Part shown: piece by piece, positions 8,662 through 17,620 of the stretch
How positions within the stretch are numbered: the first letter of the stretch is position 1
Layout of the letters: every line of letters begins with the position of its first letter
Assembly (NCBI RefSeq): GCF_014698835.1
Contig: NZ_JACJTU010000012.1
Coordinates: forward strand, 62,001-126,000
From: Nostoc paludosum FACHB-159
GTDB lineage: Bacteria; Cyanobacteriota; Cyanobacteriia; Cyanobacteriales; Nostocaceae
Direction: 5' to 3'
Length of the DNA stretch: 64,000 bases
Made by a program: the position numbers and the translations under genes
The notes under the pieces: model-generated
Database searches by the model: none
The model's input: the letters and a program-made list of their open reading frames with translations, nothing else
What the model was told of the DNA's origin: nothing

Positions 8662-9225
8662 ATGTTGGAATCTGCGAGTGTTACGAATCGATGGGTGAAT
8701 ACAATTGATTTCCAAAATCCAGAAGCGATCGCGAAAGGATTTGGGATTATGGAAAATAATATTTATTGCACTTTGTCTACTTGTTCTTTTGATGGTTACC
8801 CTTGGGTGTCACCTGTATTTTTTGCCTATGATGAAAAGTGCAATATTTATTGGAGTTCGGCTATTGAATCGAAGCATTCGCAGAATTTATATAGTAATGC
8901 TGGGAAGGTAGCGATCGCTATTTTTAATTCGAGTATTTCTGAAGGTACGGCAGATGGTTTGTATTTTTATGGAACAGCATCAGAATTAAAGCCAGAGGAA
9001 ACAGAAAAGATTTTGAAGCTACTTCTAAATCGTGCCAAGAGAAAACACAATCGCACAGCCGCGGATTATTTAAATGATTCACCCCGCAGAATATATCAGT
9101 GTCAACCTCAAGAAGCTTGGGTGACTGGCGAACGATTGCCTTTTGGTAATCAATTAATAGATACAAAAAATCAGATATGTTTGCAATCTCTCGGAGAGCA
9201 TGTCAAAAGTTATAGCAGGGAATAG
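8662..9225 (+). CDS. Pyridoxamine 5'-phosphate oxidase (PPOX) family protein
   Basis: A 187-residue protein with the split-barrel FMN-binding pattern: NNIYCTLSTCSFDGYPWVSP at about 32-51, then VFFAYDEKCNIYWSSAIESKHSQNL and VAIAIFNSS. These match the strands that bind flavin in PNPOx-like proteins. The C-terminal part ends in RRIYQCQPQEAWVTGE. Start ATG 8662 is preceded by TTGGAGG at 8652-8658. The substrate cannot be predicted; members include F420/FMN reductases and heme-utilisation proteins. No operon partner is obvious. Confidence 0.78.
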   Translation: MLESASVTNRWVNTIDFQNPEAIAKGFGIMENNIYCTLSTCSFDGYPWVSPVFFAYDEKCNIYWSSAIESKHSQNLYSNAGKVAIAIFNSSISEGTADGLYFYGTASELKPEETEKILKLLLNRAKRKHNRTAADYLNDSPRRIYQCQPQEAWVTGERLPFGNQLIDTKNQICLQSLGEHVKSYSRE

Positions 9226-9556
9226 GGAAATGATTTATTTTTACTTTATAAATGACCAAGAAAGGGAAGGGGTAAAGGGGAAAGGGCAAAGGGGAAAGGG
9301 ATACAAGCCCCGAAATTCTATTTATGTAAAAAAAGAAAAAATTTATACCTAGATTGCAAGCAATCTAGGTATAAGGCGTCTATATTACAAGCCCCTATAT
9401 TAAGATATGCGGTTTATGTTTCCCTTTCCCCTTTCCCCTTTCCCCTTTTCCCTTTTCCCTTTTCCCCGCCGAATTAAGATATGGGGTTTATGTTTCCCTT
9501 TCCCCTTTTCCCTTTTCCCCGCCGAAGGGCTTTGACCTCTAATTTGGTACGTTTAG
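9226..9556. other. Intergenic region of purine and pyrimidine tracts
   Basis: Contains AAGGGGAAAGGG-type tracts near 9258-9300, the perfect palindrome at 9343-9374, and two adjacent near-copies of a segment beginning TTAAGATATG (9400 and 9474) filled with CCCTTTTCCC-type repeats. No gene. Confidence 0.6.
9343..9374. repeat. 32-bp perfect inverted repeat with a 2-base centre
   Basis: TTATACCTAGATTGC (9343-9357) is followed by AA and then its exact reverse complement (9360-9374). This is too tight for a normal RNA loop unless a few central pairs open. It is unlike the GTAGGGGCG palindromes. Confidence 0.9.
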
Positions 9557-10123
9557 ATGGAAAAATTAATTAAAGTAGTGGGATTTTGGCTTTGTGCAAC
9601 TATCATAATTTTGGGTTTGATGGGCTGCGATCGCTTTATTAATAATTCTGGAGATGTGGTTGAACGAGTGAGTGATGGTGATACTTTAGTAGTAAAAGAT
9701 GCTAATGGTAAAAATGTTACCGTGCGCTTTGCTTGCGTAGATGCGCCAGAAATAGCTCATACCAATAAAGAAAAACAGAGTAAAATTAGTAGCGATCGCA
9801 ATCAATTTACTTGGGGTGTCAAAGCTCAAGAACGCGTACAACAACTGGTACAGCAAGGAGGCGAACGCGTCACCTTGAATATAACAGATAGCGATCGTTA
9901 TGGACGTAAAGTCGCAGAAGTTCGTTTAAAAAATGGCACTTTCATCCAACAAGTATTATTACAAGAAGGCTTAGCAAAAGTATATCGTCCCTATTTAAAT
10001 AAATGTCCTAGTAAAGACTTAATTCAACAAGCCGAAGCACAAGCCAAACAACAACGGATTGGCATTTGGAGTGATACTAAATTTGTCAATCCTTGGGAAT
10101 ATCGCGCTTTATATAAAAAATGA
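9557..10123 (+). CDS. Thermonuclease (SNase-like) family lipoprotein
   Basis: A 188-residue nuclease of the staphylococcal nuclease fold. The N-terminus has a hydrophobic stretch ending in the lipobox-like LMGC (about 20-24), suggesting a lipid-anchored exported enzyme. The core shows VSDGDTLVV, the active-site strand VRFACVDAPEI with the conserved Arg, Asp and Glu, and DSDRYGRKVAEV carrying the second catalytic Arg. It ends with RIGIWSD and NPWEYR, typical of family members. Likely activity is Ca-dependent hydrolysis of DNA or RNA outside the cytoplasm. Convergent with tpsB. Confidence 0.88.
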   Translation: MEKLIKVVGFWLCATIIILGLMGCDRFINNSGDVVERVSDGDTLVVKDANGKNVTVRFACVDAPEIAHTNKEKQSKISSDRNQFTWGVKAQERVQQLVQQGGERVTLNITDSDRYGRKVAEVRLKNGTFIQQVLLQEGLAKVYRPYLNKCPSKDLIQQAEAQAKQQRIGIWSDTKFVNPWEYRALYKK

Positions 10124-10154
10124 AAAAGGGCATGGGGAAGCAGGGGAAAAGGTT

Positions 10155-10203
10155 AAAGGGAAAAGGGAAAAGGAATAAATTTTATCTTTCCCCTTTTCCC
10201 TTT
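10155..10203. repeat. Purine/pyrimidine inverted repeat between convergent genes
   Basis: AAAGGGAAAAGGG arms on the left face CCCTTTTCCCTTT on the right around an AT centre. Between the convergent nuclease and tpsB genes it could terminate both, but it also belongs to the general polypurine repeat class. Confidence 0.5.
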
Positions 10204-10229
10204 ACCCCTTTCCCTTTCCCCAGTCCCCA

Positions 10230-12080
10230 TTACGGCTGATACCGCAGGCTAAAATAAAAACCATCATCTTGAACATTATTACCGCGATCGCTCAAATCGA
10301 TGAATGGAAATCCATAATCGAGTCGTAAATTTAAATTATCAATGCCAAAGGCTTCATTCCACAATAATCCTAAACCTGCGCCAATCAGAAAAGTTTGATC
10401 GGGTAATTGATTGGGATTATTAGATTTATTCCAGACTGCTCCCATGTCAACAAATGGTGCTAGTTGAATCGTTGATAATCCAGATTCATTACGCTGGACT
10501 GTGATTCTATCTTCGATCGCTACCCGAAATCCATTATCCCCTGAGCGGACATTTTGACGATATCCTCTGACTGATTGTCCGCCGCCAATGACGAATTGCT
10601 GGGAAGGTAACAGACTATCTGGTGTTAGTTGTAAATCTGCTTGAACGAGCAATAATTGGTCGTTGCTGAGTCGCTGGACGCGCTGTACTTGAAACAACCA
10701 ACTGAAAAAGCGACCATCTGGTATGGGATCATTGTTGATTGTGGCATCTAATATATCAACGCCAAAATTAAATTGCGATCGCAAAAACCAAGCACCTTGG
10801 GGTTCACGTTTGATATAGTCTTGACCAAACTTAATAACGCTGGTACGGCTAACTCCATTAACATCGGGGCCGATACCAAAGGGAGTTGCAAGGTTATCGA
10901 AGAGAAAAGTTTGACCATCTTGATAGCTAAATCCTAAAGATAGGGCAAATTCTTGTCGTGGCGATCGCATCAATGGTTGGCGATAATTGATTTCATAAAG
11001 ATCTTGGTTTGCCCGAATTCCAAAGGCATCAAACGGCGCTTCAGTGATTCTATTACGATTAAAAGCAGCTCTAATTTGTATCTTCCCATCCATCGCATTG
11101 ACAGGAACCTGATACCTAAAATCATAGATATCGGAACCACCTGTGAACGAGTGAAAATAATAGCCTGCTAACTCATCTCCCATCCCAGTTAAATTACGAT
11201 GGCGCAGTTCAACACCCAATCTTTCTGCACCAATACTCGGAGGCGAATAGTTATCTACACCCAAACTACCAGTTAAAGGATTTGCCTCTTCAACTCTCAC
11301 AACCAGAACACTTTGACCGACTTTACCGGTAGGACGCAGGCGTGCTTCGACATTTGTGAACAAAGGATCGAGTCGCAATAGCTTTAGTTGGTCTTCCAAC
11401 TTGCCAATATTCAGAGGAACGCCAGCACCTAATTCGATGCGACTACGAATATAAGATGGGTTTAAACGCCGCGTTCCTTGGATGTCTATCTCAGCTAAAC
11501 GCCCTTCAATGACGCGAATGACCACAATTCCATCGGTGGTACTAGGTTGCTGAGTCTCTGGAACCGCCCTGGAATTGAGATAACCTTTATTTAAATAAAG
11601 TTGGGTAACGGCGTCTGCTGCTTGTTTGATTTCTTCTAAAGTCAACTCTCGTTCTTCAAACGGCTTGACAACTGCATTCAAGTCATTTTCACTAAAAACC
11701 GTGCTATCTACAACCTGAATTTTACGAACTCGAATGCGTTGTGGTGTTTCTGGTTGGGCTGGCGATGATTCGGGGTTTGGTGTTGGTTGATTAGGCTCAG
11801 TTACCGGGGAAGGTGCTGTTTCCTGTACGATTTGTAACTCTGGGTAACTATTATCTCCATCGGACTTTGGTGTAAAGTTATTAGCTCTAGCTGTGAGTCC
11901 ATTTGCAGTTACAATCCAGACCACAGGTAGAATTAACAAGCCACACTTGAAACTGAAACTGTGCTGATTCAATTTACTAATTGCTAGACTTTGCCAAGCG
12001 TCTAATTGATGAGAAACAGACAAAATTCTTGGCTGAGTCATTGCTTTAGGCTTAACACTAGTTTCTGTTCCTTTTCTCAT
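10230..12080 (-). CDS. TpsB/ShlB-family two-partner secretion transporter
   Basis: An outer-membrane Omp85-superfamily pore that threads a TpsA partner across the outer membrane. From ATG at 12080 the protein has 616 residues: a hydrophobic export segment (about 47-62), a Pro-rich linker, a POTRA region (RIRVRKIQVVDSTVFSENDL; then GRLAEIDIQGTRRLNPSYI) and a C-terminal barrel with SQQFVIGGGQSVRGYRQN, the conserved VRGY motif of TpsB proteins. It ends in FYFSLRYQP. The frame stays open to 12254, but that extension is encoded by GTCTCC-type repeats and is unlikely to be translated. No clear Shine-Dalgarno marks the start. Divergent from the TpsA-containing fusion at 12407, its probable substrate. 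Confidence 0.9.
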   Translation of the reverse strand: MRKGTETSVKPKAMTQPRILSVSHQLDAWQSLAISKLNQHSFSFKCGLLILPVVWIVTANGLTARANNFTPKSDGDNSYPELQIVQETAPSPVTEPNQPTPNPESSPAQPETPQRIRVRKIQVVDSTVFSENDLNAVVKPFEERELTLEEIKQAADAVTQLYLNKGYLNSRAVPETQQPSTTDGIVVIRVIEGRLAEIDIQGTRRLNPSYIRSRIELGAGVPLNIGKLEDQLKLLRLDPLFTNVEARLRPTGKVGQSVLVVRVEEANPLTGSLGVDNYSPPSIGAERLGVELRHRNLTGMGDELAGYYFHSFTGGSDIYDFRYQVPVNAMDGKIQIRAAFNRNRITEAPFDAFGIRANQDLYEINYRQPLMRSPRQEFALSLGFSYQDGQTFLFDNLATPFGIGPDVNGVSRTSVIKFGQDYIKREPQGAWFLRSQFNFGVDILDATINNDPIPDGRFFSWLFQVQRVQRLSNDQLLLVQADLQLTPDSLLPSQQFVIGGGQSVRGYRQNVRSGDNGFRVAIEDRITVQRNESGLSTIQLAPFVDMGAVWNKSNNPNQLPDQTFLIGAGLGLLWNEAFGIDNLNLRLDYGFPFIDLSDRGNNVQDDGFYFSLRYQP

Positions 12081-12406
12081 TGCTTTTCGCTTTTTAGGAG
12101 ACTGGGGAGTGGGGACTGGAGACTGGGGAGATGGGGAGATGAGGGAGACAAGGAGACAAGGAGACAAATTGCAACAAGTCTTTCCCCGTGTCCCCGTGTC
12201 CCCGTGTCTCCGTGTCCTCTTCCCAATGCCCAATGCCCCATGCCCCATGCCCATATATATAGGTGCATCAATATTTGAATATCATATTTCTGACATGCCA
12301 ATTTAAGAAAATTTGTAACTAAAAAATAATAAACAGCAATGATTATCTAAGTGAAAGCCCTGAGCATTATATCCTGGTAATTAGGTAGAAAACTTGGATT
12401 ACTTCG
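12081..12406. promoter_or_regulatory. Divergent intergenic region between tpsB and the GT2-TpsA-CHAT gene
   Basis: Must hold promoters for both genes. It contains GGGGACTGG-type repeats (12104-12140), an octamer array of CCCCGTGT units at about 12183-12220, and an AT-rich part (12250-12400) nearer the fusion gene. No -10/-35 pair stands out. Confidence 0.5.
12183..12220. repeat. Octamer tandem repeat (CCCCGTGT)4
   Basis: Successive units CCCCGTGT, CCCCGTGT, CCCCGTGT and CTCCGTGT lie in the tpsB/tpsA spacer. Similar CCCCGTGTCCCCGCGTC text recurs near 57808 and 21551. Confidence 0.8.
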
Positions 12407-15400
12407 ATGTCACCACTGATTTCCATTGTCATCGTTAATTACAACCGGGAGGCTTACCTTCAACAAGCGATCGCCAGTGTCTTAGCCCAGACCTGGCAAG
12501 ACTTTGAGCTACTAATTTGGGATGATGGATCTACAGATGCTTCAGTGGCTATGGTGGAAAGATATACTCAGCAAGATGCGCGAGTACGGCTAATCCAAGC
12601 AGAGCATCAAGGAGTTGCTGCGGCTTGCAAAACAGCAATAAACCAAACTACTGGCAGTTACATCGGTATAGTTGACAGTGATGATATCCTCGCACCTACC
12701 GCTTTAGCCGAAACCGCCGCAGTCCTCAATCGCCACCCAGAAACGGGACTTGTTTACACTGACTACTTAAATATCGATGCAGAGGGGAAGGTTATCGGTT
12801 ACGGTCATCGCTGTGACATCCCCTACTCAAAAGAAGGTCTGTTGGTAAACTTCATGACTTTCCACTTCCGTCTTATGCGTCGTTGCGTTTACGACCGAGT
12901 GGGAGGTGTCAACGGGTCTTTTAATATTACTGCTTATGATTACGATTTGTGTTTGAGGCTTTCCGAAGTTACCCAAGTGCGGCGAGTTAAAAAGCCCCTC
13001 TACTTCTACCGAATTCATTCTCAAAGCATCTCTGTTAATAGAAAAACCGAACAAATACTTTGGTCAAAAAAAGCGATCGCCCAAGCACTTTGGCGACGTG
13101 GATTAGCAAATAAGTTACAAATCGATGTAGAATTTTCCACAGGTCGCTTTATCCTGCGGCGCAAAAAATCTTTACTCTCCAGTATCGCTGCTTCAATACT
13201 AGTTTTTGCCCCCCTACTGAGTACCATCAGTCCCAAATTAGCCCAAGCACAGCAAATTGTTCCTGCTGCTGATGGTACAAACACAATTGTGACTCCCAAC
13301 GGCAATCAACTTAATATCACTGGTGGTACAACTTCTGGTGATGGCGCTAATCTCTTCCACAGCTTTCAACAATTTGGAATTTCACCAGAACAAATCGCCA
13401 ACTTTCAAGCCAGCCCAGCCCTACAAAATATCCTTGGTAGAATCACAGGCGGCGATCCTTCCATCATCAATGGCTTAATTCAGGTAACTGGTGGTAACCC
13501 TAACTTGTTCTTGATGAATCCAGCCGGATTTATTTTTGGAGCAAACGCCAGCTTAAATGTACCTAGTGCTTTTACGGTGACCACAGCCAACGGCATCGGT
13601 TTTGGCAGCAGTTGGTTTAATGCAATAGGTGTCAATGATTACAGTGCTTTAGTGGGAAACCCTAATGGATTTGCCTTTAGTACTAGCCAACCGGGAGCGA
13701 TTGTGAATGCTGGAAATTTGGCAGTCGGTACGGGGCAGAACTTGAATTTATTGGGCGGTACGGTAGTCAACACTGGGCAAGTTTCAGCACCAGGAGGACA
13801 AATTACCATCACATCCGTACCAGGTCAAAATTGGGTGCGCCTCAGTCAGCCAGGAAATGTGCTGAGTCTGGAAATTCAGCCCCTCGCCTCTAGTAACAAC
13901 CAGCCCAATAACTGGACAATTCCTATTGCATCTTTACCAGAATTGCTCACCGTTGGTAATACTAACACTGGGTTAACTGCCAATACTGATGGCACTGTAC
14001 AACTAACAGGCTCTAACGTCAAAATTCCGGCAACTCCAGGTACAACCATTGTTTCTGGCACAGTAAATGTATCAAATCAAACAGGCGGGACAGTAGCAGC
14101 TTTGGGTACGAAAGTCGGAGTAATTGATGCCAATATTAACGCCTCTGGAACCAATGGTGGCGGTACTGTACTAATTGGTGGTGATTACCAGGGTCAGGGA
14201 ACTTTGCCCAATGCACAGCAGACTTATGTTAACTCCAACTCCATAATTAATGCCGATAGTAATTTGAATGGAAATGGTGGACAGGTGATTGTTTGGGGGA
14301 ACGACACAACCCAATTTTTTGGTAACATTTCAGCTCGTGGAGGAGCAAATTCTGGCAATGGTGGTTTTGTAGAAGTATCAGGCAAAAATTTCTTGACCTT
14401 CAACGGTGTGGTAGATACTTCAGCCGCCAATGGTAGCTTTGGCACATTATTGCTAGACCCCAGCACATTGACTATTATCGATGGTGGAGCAGGTACTTTT
14501 GATGGCACAGCTAACAACATTGCTTTTGGCGATGCAGATATTGGGGCTAATACAGTTTCATGGGGTGCGATCGCCGCGTCTGGTACAAATATCAACTTAC
14601 AAGCCACAGGCAATATTACCATCAATGATATCACTGGAGCGACACCCACAGTCACTACCGCCGCTGGTGTTGCGACATTAAGCTTGGGCGGTGGTAGCTT
14701 CACCCTCACTTCACAAACTGGTTCTGTAAATTTTGTTGACCCCACCAACACCATCCAGACAACAGGAGGAGCCATTAACTTTTCTGGAACTAGCTTATCA
14801 CTGGGAAATCTCAATACAAGTAGAACCGGTGGCAATAGTGGCAATGTCACCTTGTCTGCAACTGGTGACATTAGTGCGCGCAACATTATTGCCAGCGGTC
14901 AGGGCTACTCAGCAGGTAATATTACCGTGCAAAGTACTAATGGTGGAATTACCCTCAATAACCTCGACACTAGTAATATTGATGGGTTTTTTGGATTTGG
15001 ATATGGTGGTATTACTATTAGCGATGCTGGAACAGTAAATTTGAGCGCCGCCAGCAACATTTTCACGCGTACTATTAATTCCTCTTCAAATAATGCTAAT
15101 GGCTCAGGTAGGGGTGGTGATGTAGTTGCAACAACCACAGGCGGGAGTATCACCACGGAAGCGATTAACTCGTCTCTAGTCAAACAAGGAGGCGGGACAT
15201 TTACTGGTACAGCTGGTGGAGTTACCTTAACTGCCACAGATAATATTACCATTAATGGTGGCATCAACACCTCAGCAAGCACCACGGAAGTAGATGGTGA
15301 TACAAGTGCTACGGCTGGGGCGGTCAGCTTAAATACTACAAATAATATCACAGTCAATGAAGCCATTAATAGCCAAGCGATCGCCACCGGATTTGATACA

Positions 15401-17572
15401 GAAACTGCCACAGGTGGCGACGTTAGCTTACAAACTAACAGTAGCGCTGGCAGCACAATTCGTTTTAATAGCATCAACACACAGGCTATAACCTCGCTTG
15501 TTGACGGTACTGTGGCTGGCGGCGATGTGCAAGTGCTGGCAAACGGACTAGTCCAAGGAGCAGGAACAGGTACTACCATCACCACACGTGGAATTTTATT
15601 AAACCCTTTTAGTGAAGAAGGATTTAATAGCGTTACCGGGGGTAGTGTCAGAATTCGACATGATGGTGGGCCGGATAACGTGCCATTTACCGTAGGTGAT
15701 GAAACAAGTATTAATGGCACATTTGGAACAATTGATACCGGAGGCGGTGCAACCATCACTGCTGCTAGTTTTCCAGTCTTGCCAACTAACGGAGATGCCA
15801 GTGGCACGCCAGCCAGCATTACCATTACATCTGTAAATACCCCGCCTACACTGACGACAAACTCGCCCCTCTCGTCCAATGCCCAAGTCAATCAAACCTT
15901 GAGCTTCACATTTACAGCCAGCACTAGCGATGTCAATTTAGATAATACCACCGTTGTCATTGATGCCATCCAAGCAGGAACCCTGAGGCGAGGCGATACG
16001 GTTTTAGCTGCGGGAGACACATTAACTATAGGTGAAACACTAAATTACACACCACCCACCGATAGCACAGGGCTAATAAATGCATTCACAGTCAGAGCTA
16101 GCGATGTGGTTTCATCCTCAGAACCCGTACAGGTAGCAATCAACGTCAATGTGCCTGAGATTCCTGACGAGCCTGAGATTCCTGACGAGCCTGGAATTCC
16201 TACCGAGCCTGAGATCCCTGAGGTTCCTCCCTGCTCATTTCAGTGCAATCCACCTAACCCAGGTAATCCTGACCCAGGCGATCCTAAGATTGGTGACCCT
16301 GTAATTAATACCGATCCTACTCCCGAAGATAACTTTACAGATGATTTTGGTGATTATTTAGGCATACCAAATCCCAGAATTAAAACACTGGATGAGGCCA
16401 AAGAAATTGCTAACAAAATTGAGAAAGCTACTGGTGTAAAACCTGCATTTATCTACATCAGTTTTGTACCTGTGGAGATTATCCCAGAGAGAACTAAACA
16501 GCTAAATACCCTACTAGAAAACGATAGCGACGAACTGGAAATAGTTGTAGTTACTGGAAAAGGTGACCCTATTCGTAAGCGCATTCCAGAAACTACTAGA
16601 GCCAAAGTTTTACAAGTAGCTCAAGAATTTCGTGACCAAATTGTAAGTCCACAAAACCGCCGTCGTACTGCTTATTTGCGTTCATCTCAACAACTTTATC
16701 GTTGGATAATTGCGCCACTGGAGGCAGATTTACAAGCTAGAGAAATTAACAATTTAGTCTTTCTACCAGACATTGGTTTACGTTCAACTCCAATGGCAGC
16801 ACTTCACGATGGTAAACAATTTTTAGTAGAAAAATACAGTATTGGCTTGATGCCGAGTCTTAGCTTAACCAACACACTGTATACAGACATTAGAAAATCT
16901 CAAATTTTAGCCCTGGGGGTTTCTCTTAGTACTCAAGGGCAAAATCCTTTACCAGCAGTTCCTATCGAGATCTCAACATTGGTATCTAAACTCTGGCAAG
17001 GCAAATTGTTATTGGACAAGCAAGCCACCTTAGAAAATCTCAAAACTGTCCGGCGTCAACAACCTTTTGGCATTATTCACATGGCGACTCATGCCGATTT
17101 TGTAGCTGGCGGCTTAAGCAAGTCCTATATTCAACTGTGGGAGAACAAGTTACGTCTAGACCAGTTACGCCAGTTGCGGTTAAACGAACCTCAAGTAGAA
17201 ATGATGGTGCTGAGTGCTTGTAGGACAGCATTGGGCGACAAAGAGTCAGAACTTGGGTTTGCGGGTTTAGCAGTGCTGGCAGGCGTAAAAACTAGTGTTG
17301 CCAGTCTTTGGTCTGTTAACGATTCTGGTACAGCAGCACTGATGACGAAATTTTATGAGAATTTAAAAACTTCTGCAATTAAGGCAGAGGCTTTGAGACA
17401 AGCTCAAATAGCTATGGTTAAAGGGCAGATTTACTTAAAGGATGGCCAAATTCAAGGTTTGGGAGTGGTGGGGAACTTGCCTTTGCCTGCTGAAAGTATT
17501 GAGGAAGCTGATGAATCATTTATGCATCCTTATTATTGGGCTGGATTCACAATGGTGGGTAATCCTTGGTAA
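12407..17572 (+). CDS. Glycosyltransferase 2 - TpsA (FHA) - CHAT protease fusion protein
   Basis: A 1721-residue single frame. Residues 1-240 are a family-2 glycosyltransferase (SIVIVNYNREAYLQQAIASV, WDDGSTDAS, VDSDD at about 89-93, YDYDLCLRL). Residues 251-281 look like a Sec signal: RRKK, a hydrophobic core, then AQA|QQ. About 284-480 is the TpsA secretion domain (NPNLFLMNPAGFIFGANASL), followed by a beta-helical region to about 1160 and EIPDEP/NPGNPDPGDP linkers near 1250-1300. The C-terminal 350 residues are a CHAT caspase-like peptidase, with His1562 in HMATHADF and Cys1605 in LSACRTALG, and a WAGFTMVG end. No ATG, GTG or TTG occurs in frame between the end of the GT domain and the signal, so the fusion is not explained by a missed start. 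The TpsB gene is divergent upstream; an RNA-ligase-like gene starts 48 bases downstream. How a cytosolic GT domain sits on a secreted protein is unknown. Confidence 0.9.
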   Translation: MSPLISIVIVNYNREAYLQQAIASVLAQTWQDFELLIWDDGSTDASVAMVERYTQQDARVRLIQAEHQGVAAACKTAINQTTGSYIGIVDSDDILAPTALAETAAVLNRHPETGLVYTDYLNIDAEGKVIGYGHRCDIPYSKEGLLVNFMTFHFRLMRRCVYDRVGGVNGSFNITAYDYDLCLRLSEVTQVRRVKKPLYFYRIHSQSISVNRKTEQILWSKKAIAQALWRRGLANKLQIDVEFSTGRFILRRKKSLLSSIAASILVFAPLLSTISPKLAQAQQIVPAADGTNTIVTPNGNQLNITGGTTSGDGANLFHSFQQFGISPEQIANFQASPALQNILGRITGGDPSIINGLIQVTGGNPNLFLMNPAGFIFGANASLNVPSAFTVTTANGIGFGSSWFNAIGVNDYSALVGNPNGFAFSTSQPGAIVNAGNLAVGTGQNLNLLGGTVVNTGQVSAPGGQITITSVPGQNWVRLSQPGNVLSLEIQPLASSNNQPNNWTIPIASLPELLTVGNTNTGLTANTDGTVQLTGSNVKIPATPGTTIVSGTVNVSNQTGGTVAALGTKVGVIDANINASGTNGGGTVLIGGDYQGQGTLPNAQQTYVNSNSIINADSNLNGNGGQVIVWGNDTTQFFGNISARGGANSGNGGFVEVSGKNFLTFNGVVDTSAANGSFGTLLLDPSTLTIIDGGAGTFDGTANNIAFGDADIGANTVSWGAIAASGTNINLQATGNITINDITGATPTVTTAAGVATLSLGGGSFTLTSQTGSVNFVDPTNTIQTTGGAINFSGTSLSLGNLNTSRTGGNSGNVTLSATGDISARNIIASGQGYSAGNITVQSTNGGITLNNLDTSNIDGFFGFGYGGITISDAGTVNLSAASNIFTRTINSSSNNANGSGRGGDVVATTTGGSITTEAINSSLVKQGGGTFTGTAGGVTLTATDNITINGGINTSASTTEVDGDTSATAGAVSLNTTNNITVNEAINSQAIATGFDTETATGGDVSLQTNSSAGSTIRFNSINTQAITSLVDGTVAGGDVQVLANGLVQGAGTGTTITTRGILLNPFSEEGFNSVTGGSVRIRHDGGPDNVPFTVGDETSINGTFGTIDTGGGATITAASFPVLPTNGDASGTPASITITSVNTPPTLTTNSPLSSNAQVNQTLSFTFTASTSDVNLDNTTVVIDAIQAGTLRRGDTVLAAGDTLTIGETLNYTPPTDSTGLINAFTVRASDVVSSSEPVQVAINVNVPEIPDEPEIPDEPGIPTEPEIPEVPPCSFQCNPPNPGNPDPGDPKIGDPVINTDPTPEDNFTDDFGDYLGIPNPRIKTLDEAKEIANKIEKATGVKPAFIYISFVPVEIIPERTKQLNTLLENDSDELEIVVVTGKGDPIRKRIPETTRAKVLQVAQEFRDQIVSPQNRRRTAYLRSSQQLYRWIIAPLEADLQAREINNLVFLPDIGLRSTPMAALHDGKQFLVEKYSIGLMPSLSLTNTLYTDIRKSQILALGVSLSTQGQNPLPAVPIEISTLVSKLWQGKLLLDKQATLENLKTVRRQQPFGIIHMATHADFVAGGLSKSYIQLWENKLRLDQLRQLRLNEPQVEMMVLSACRTALGDKESELGFAGLAVLAGVKTSVASLWSVNDSGTAALMTKFYENLKTSAIKAEALRQAQIAMVKGQIYLKDGQIQGLGVVGNLPLPAESIEEADESFMHPYYWAGFTMVGNPW

Positions 17573-17620
17573 CAAGAATTCAGAGTTCTCTTTTTAATTT
17601 ACAAGCTTGTTTTTATCCCA

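Noticed and set aside
12081..12254. N-terminal 58-residue extension of TpsB
   Set aside because: The extension is encoded by GTCTCC/CCCCGTG repeats with no coding character; the export signal lies after the ATG at 12080.
15599..15895. Long minus-strand frames opposite the beta-helical region (14224-15895)
   Set aside because: They mirror the Gly/Thr/Asn-rich repeats of the TpsA gene and have a composition typical of antisense shadows.
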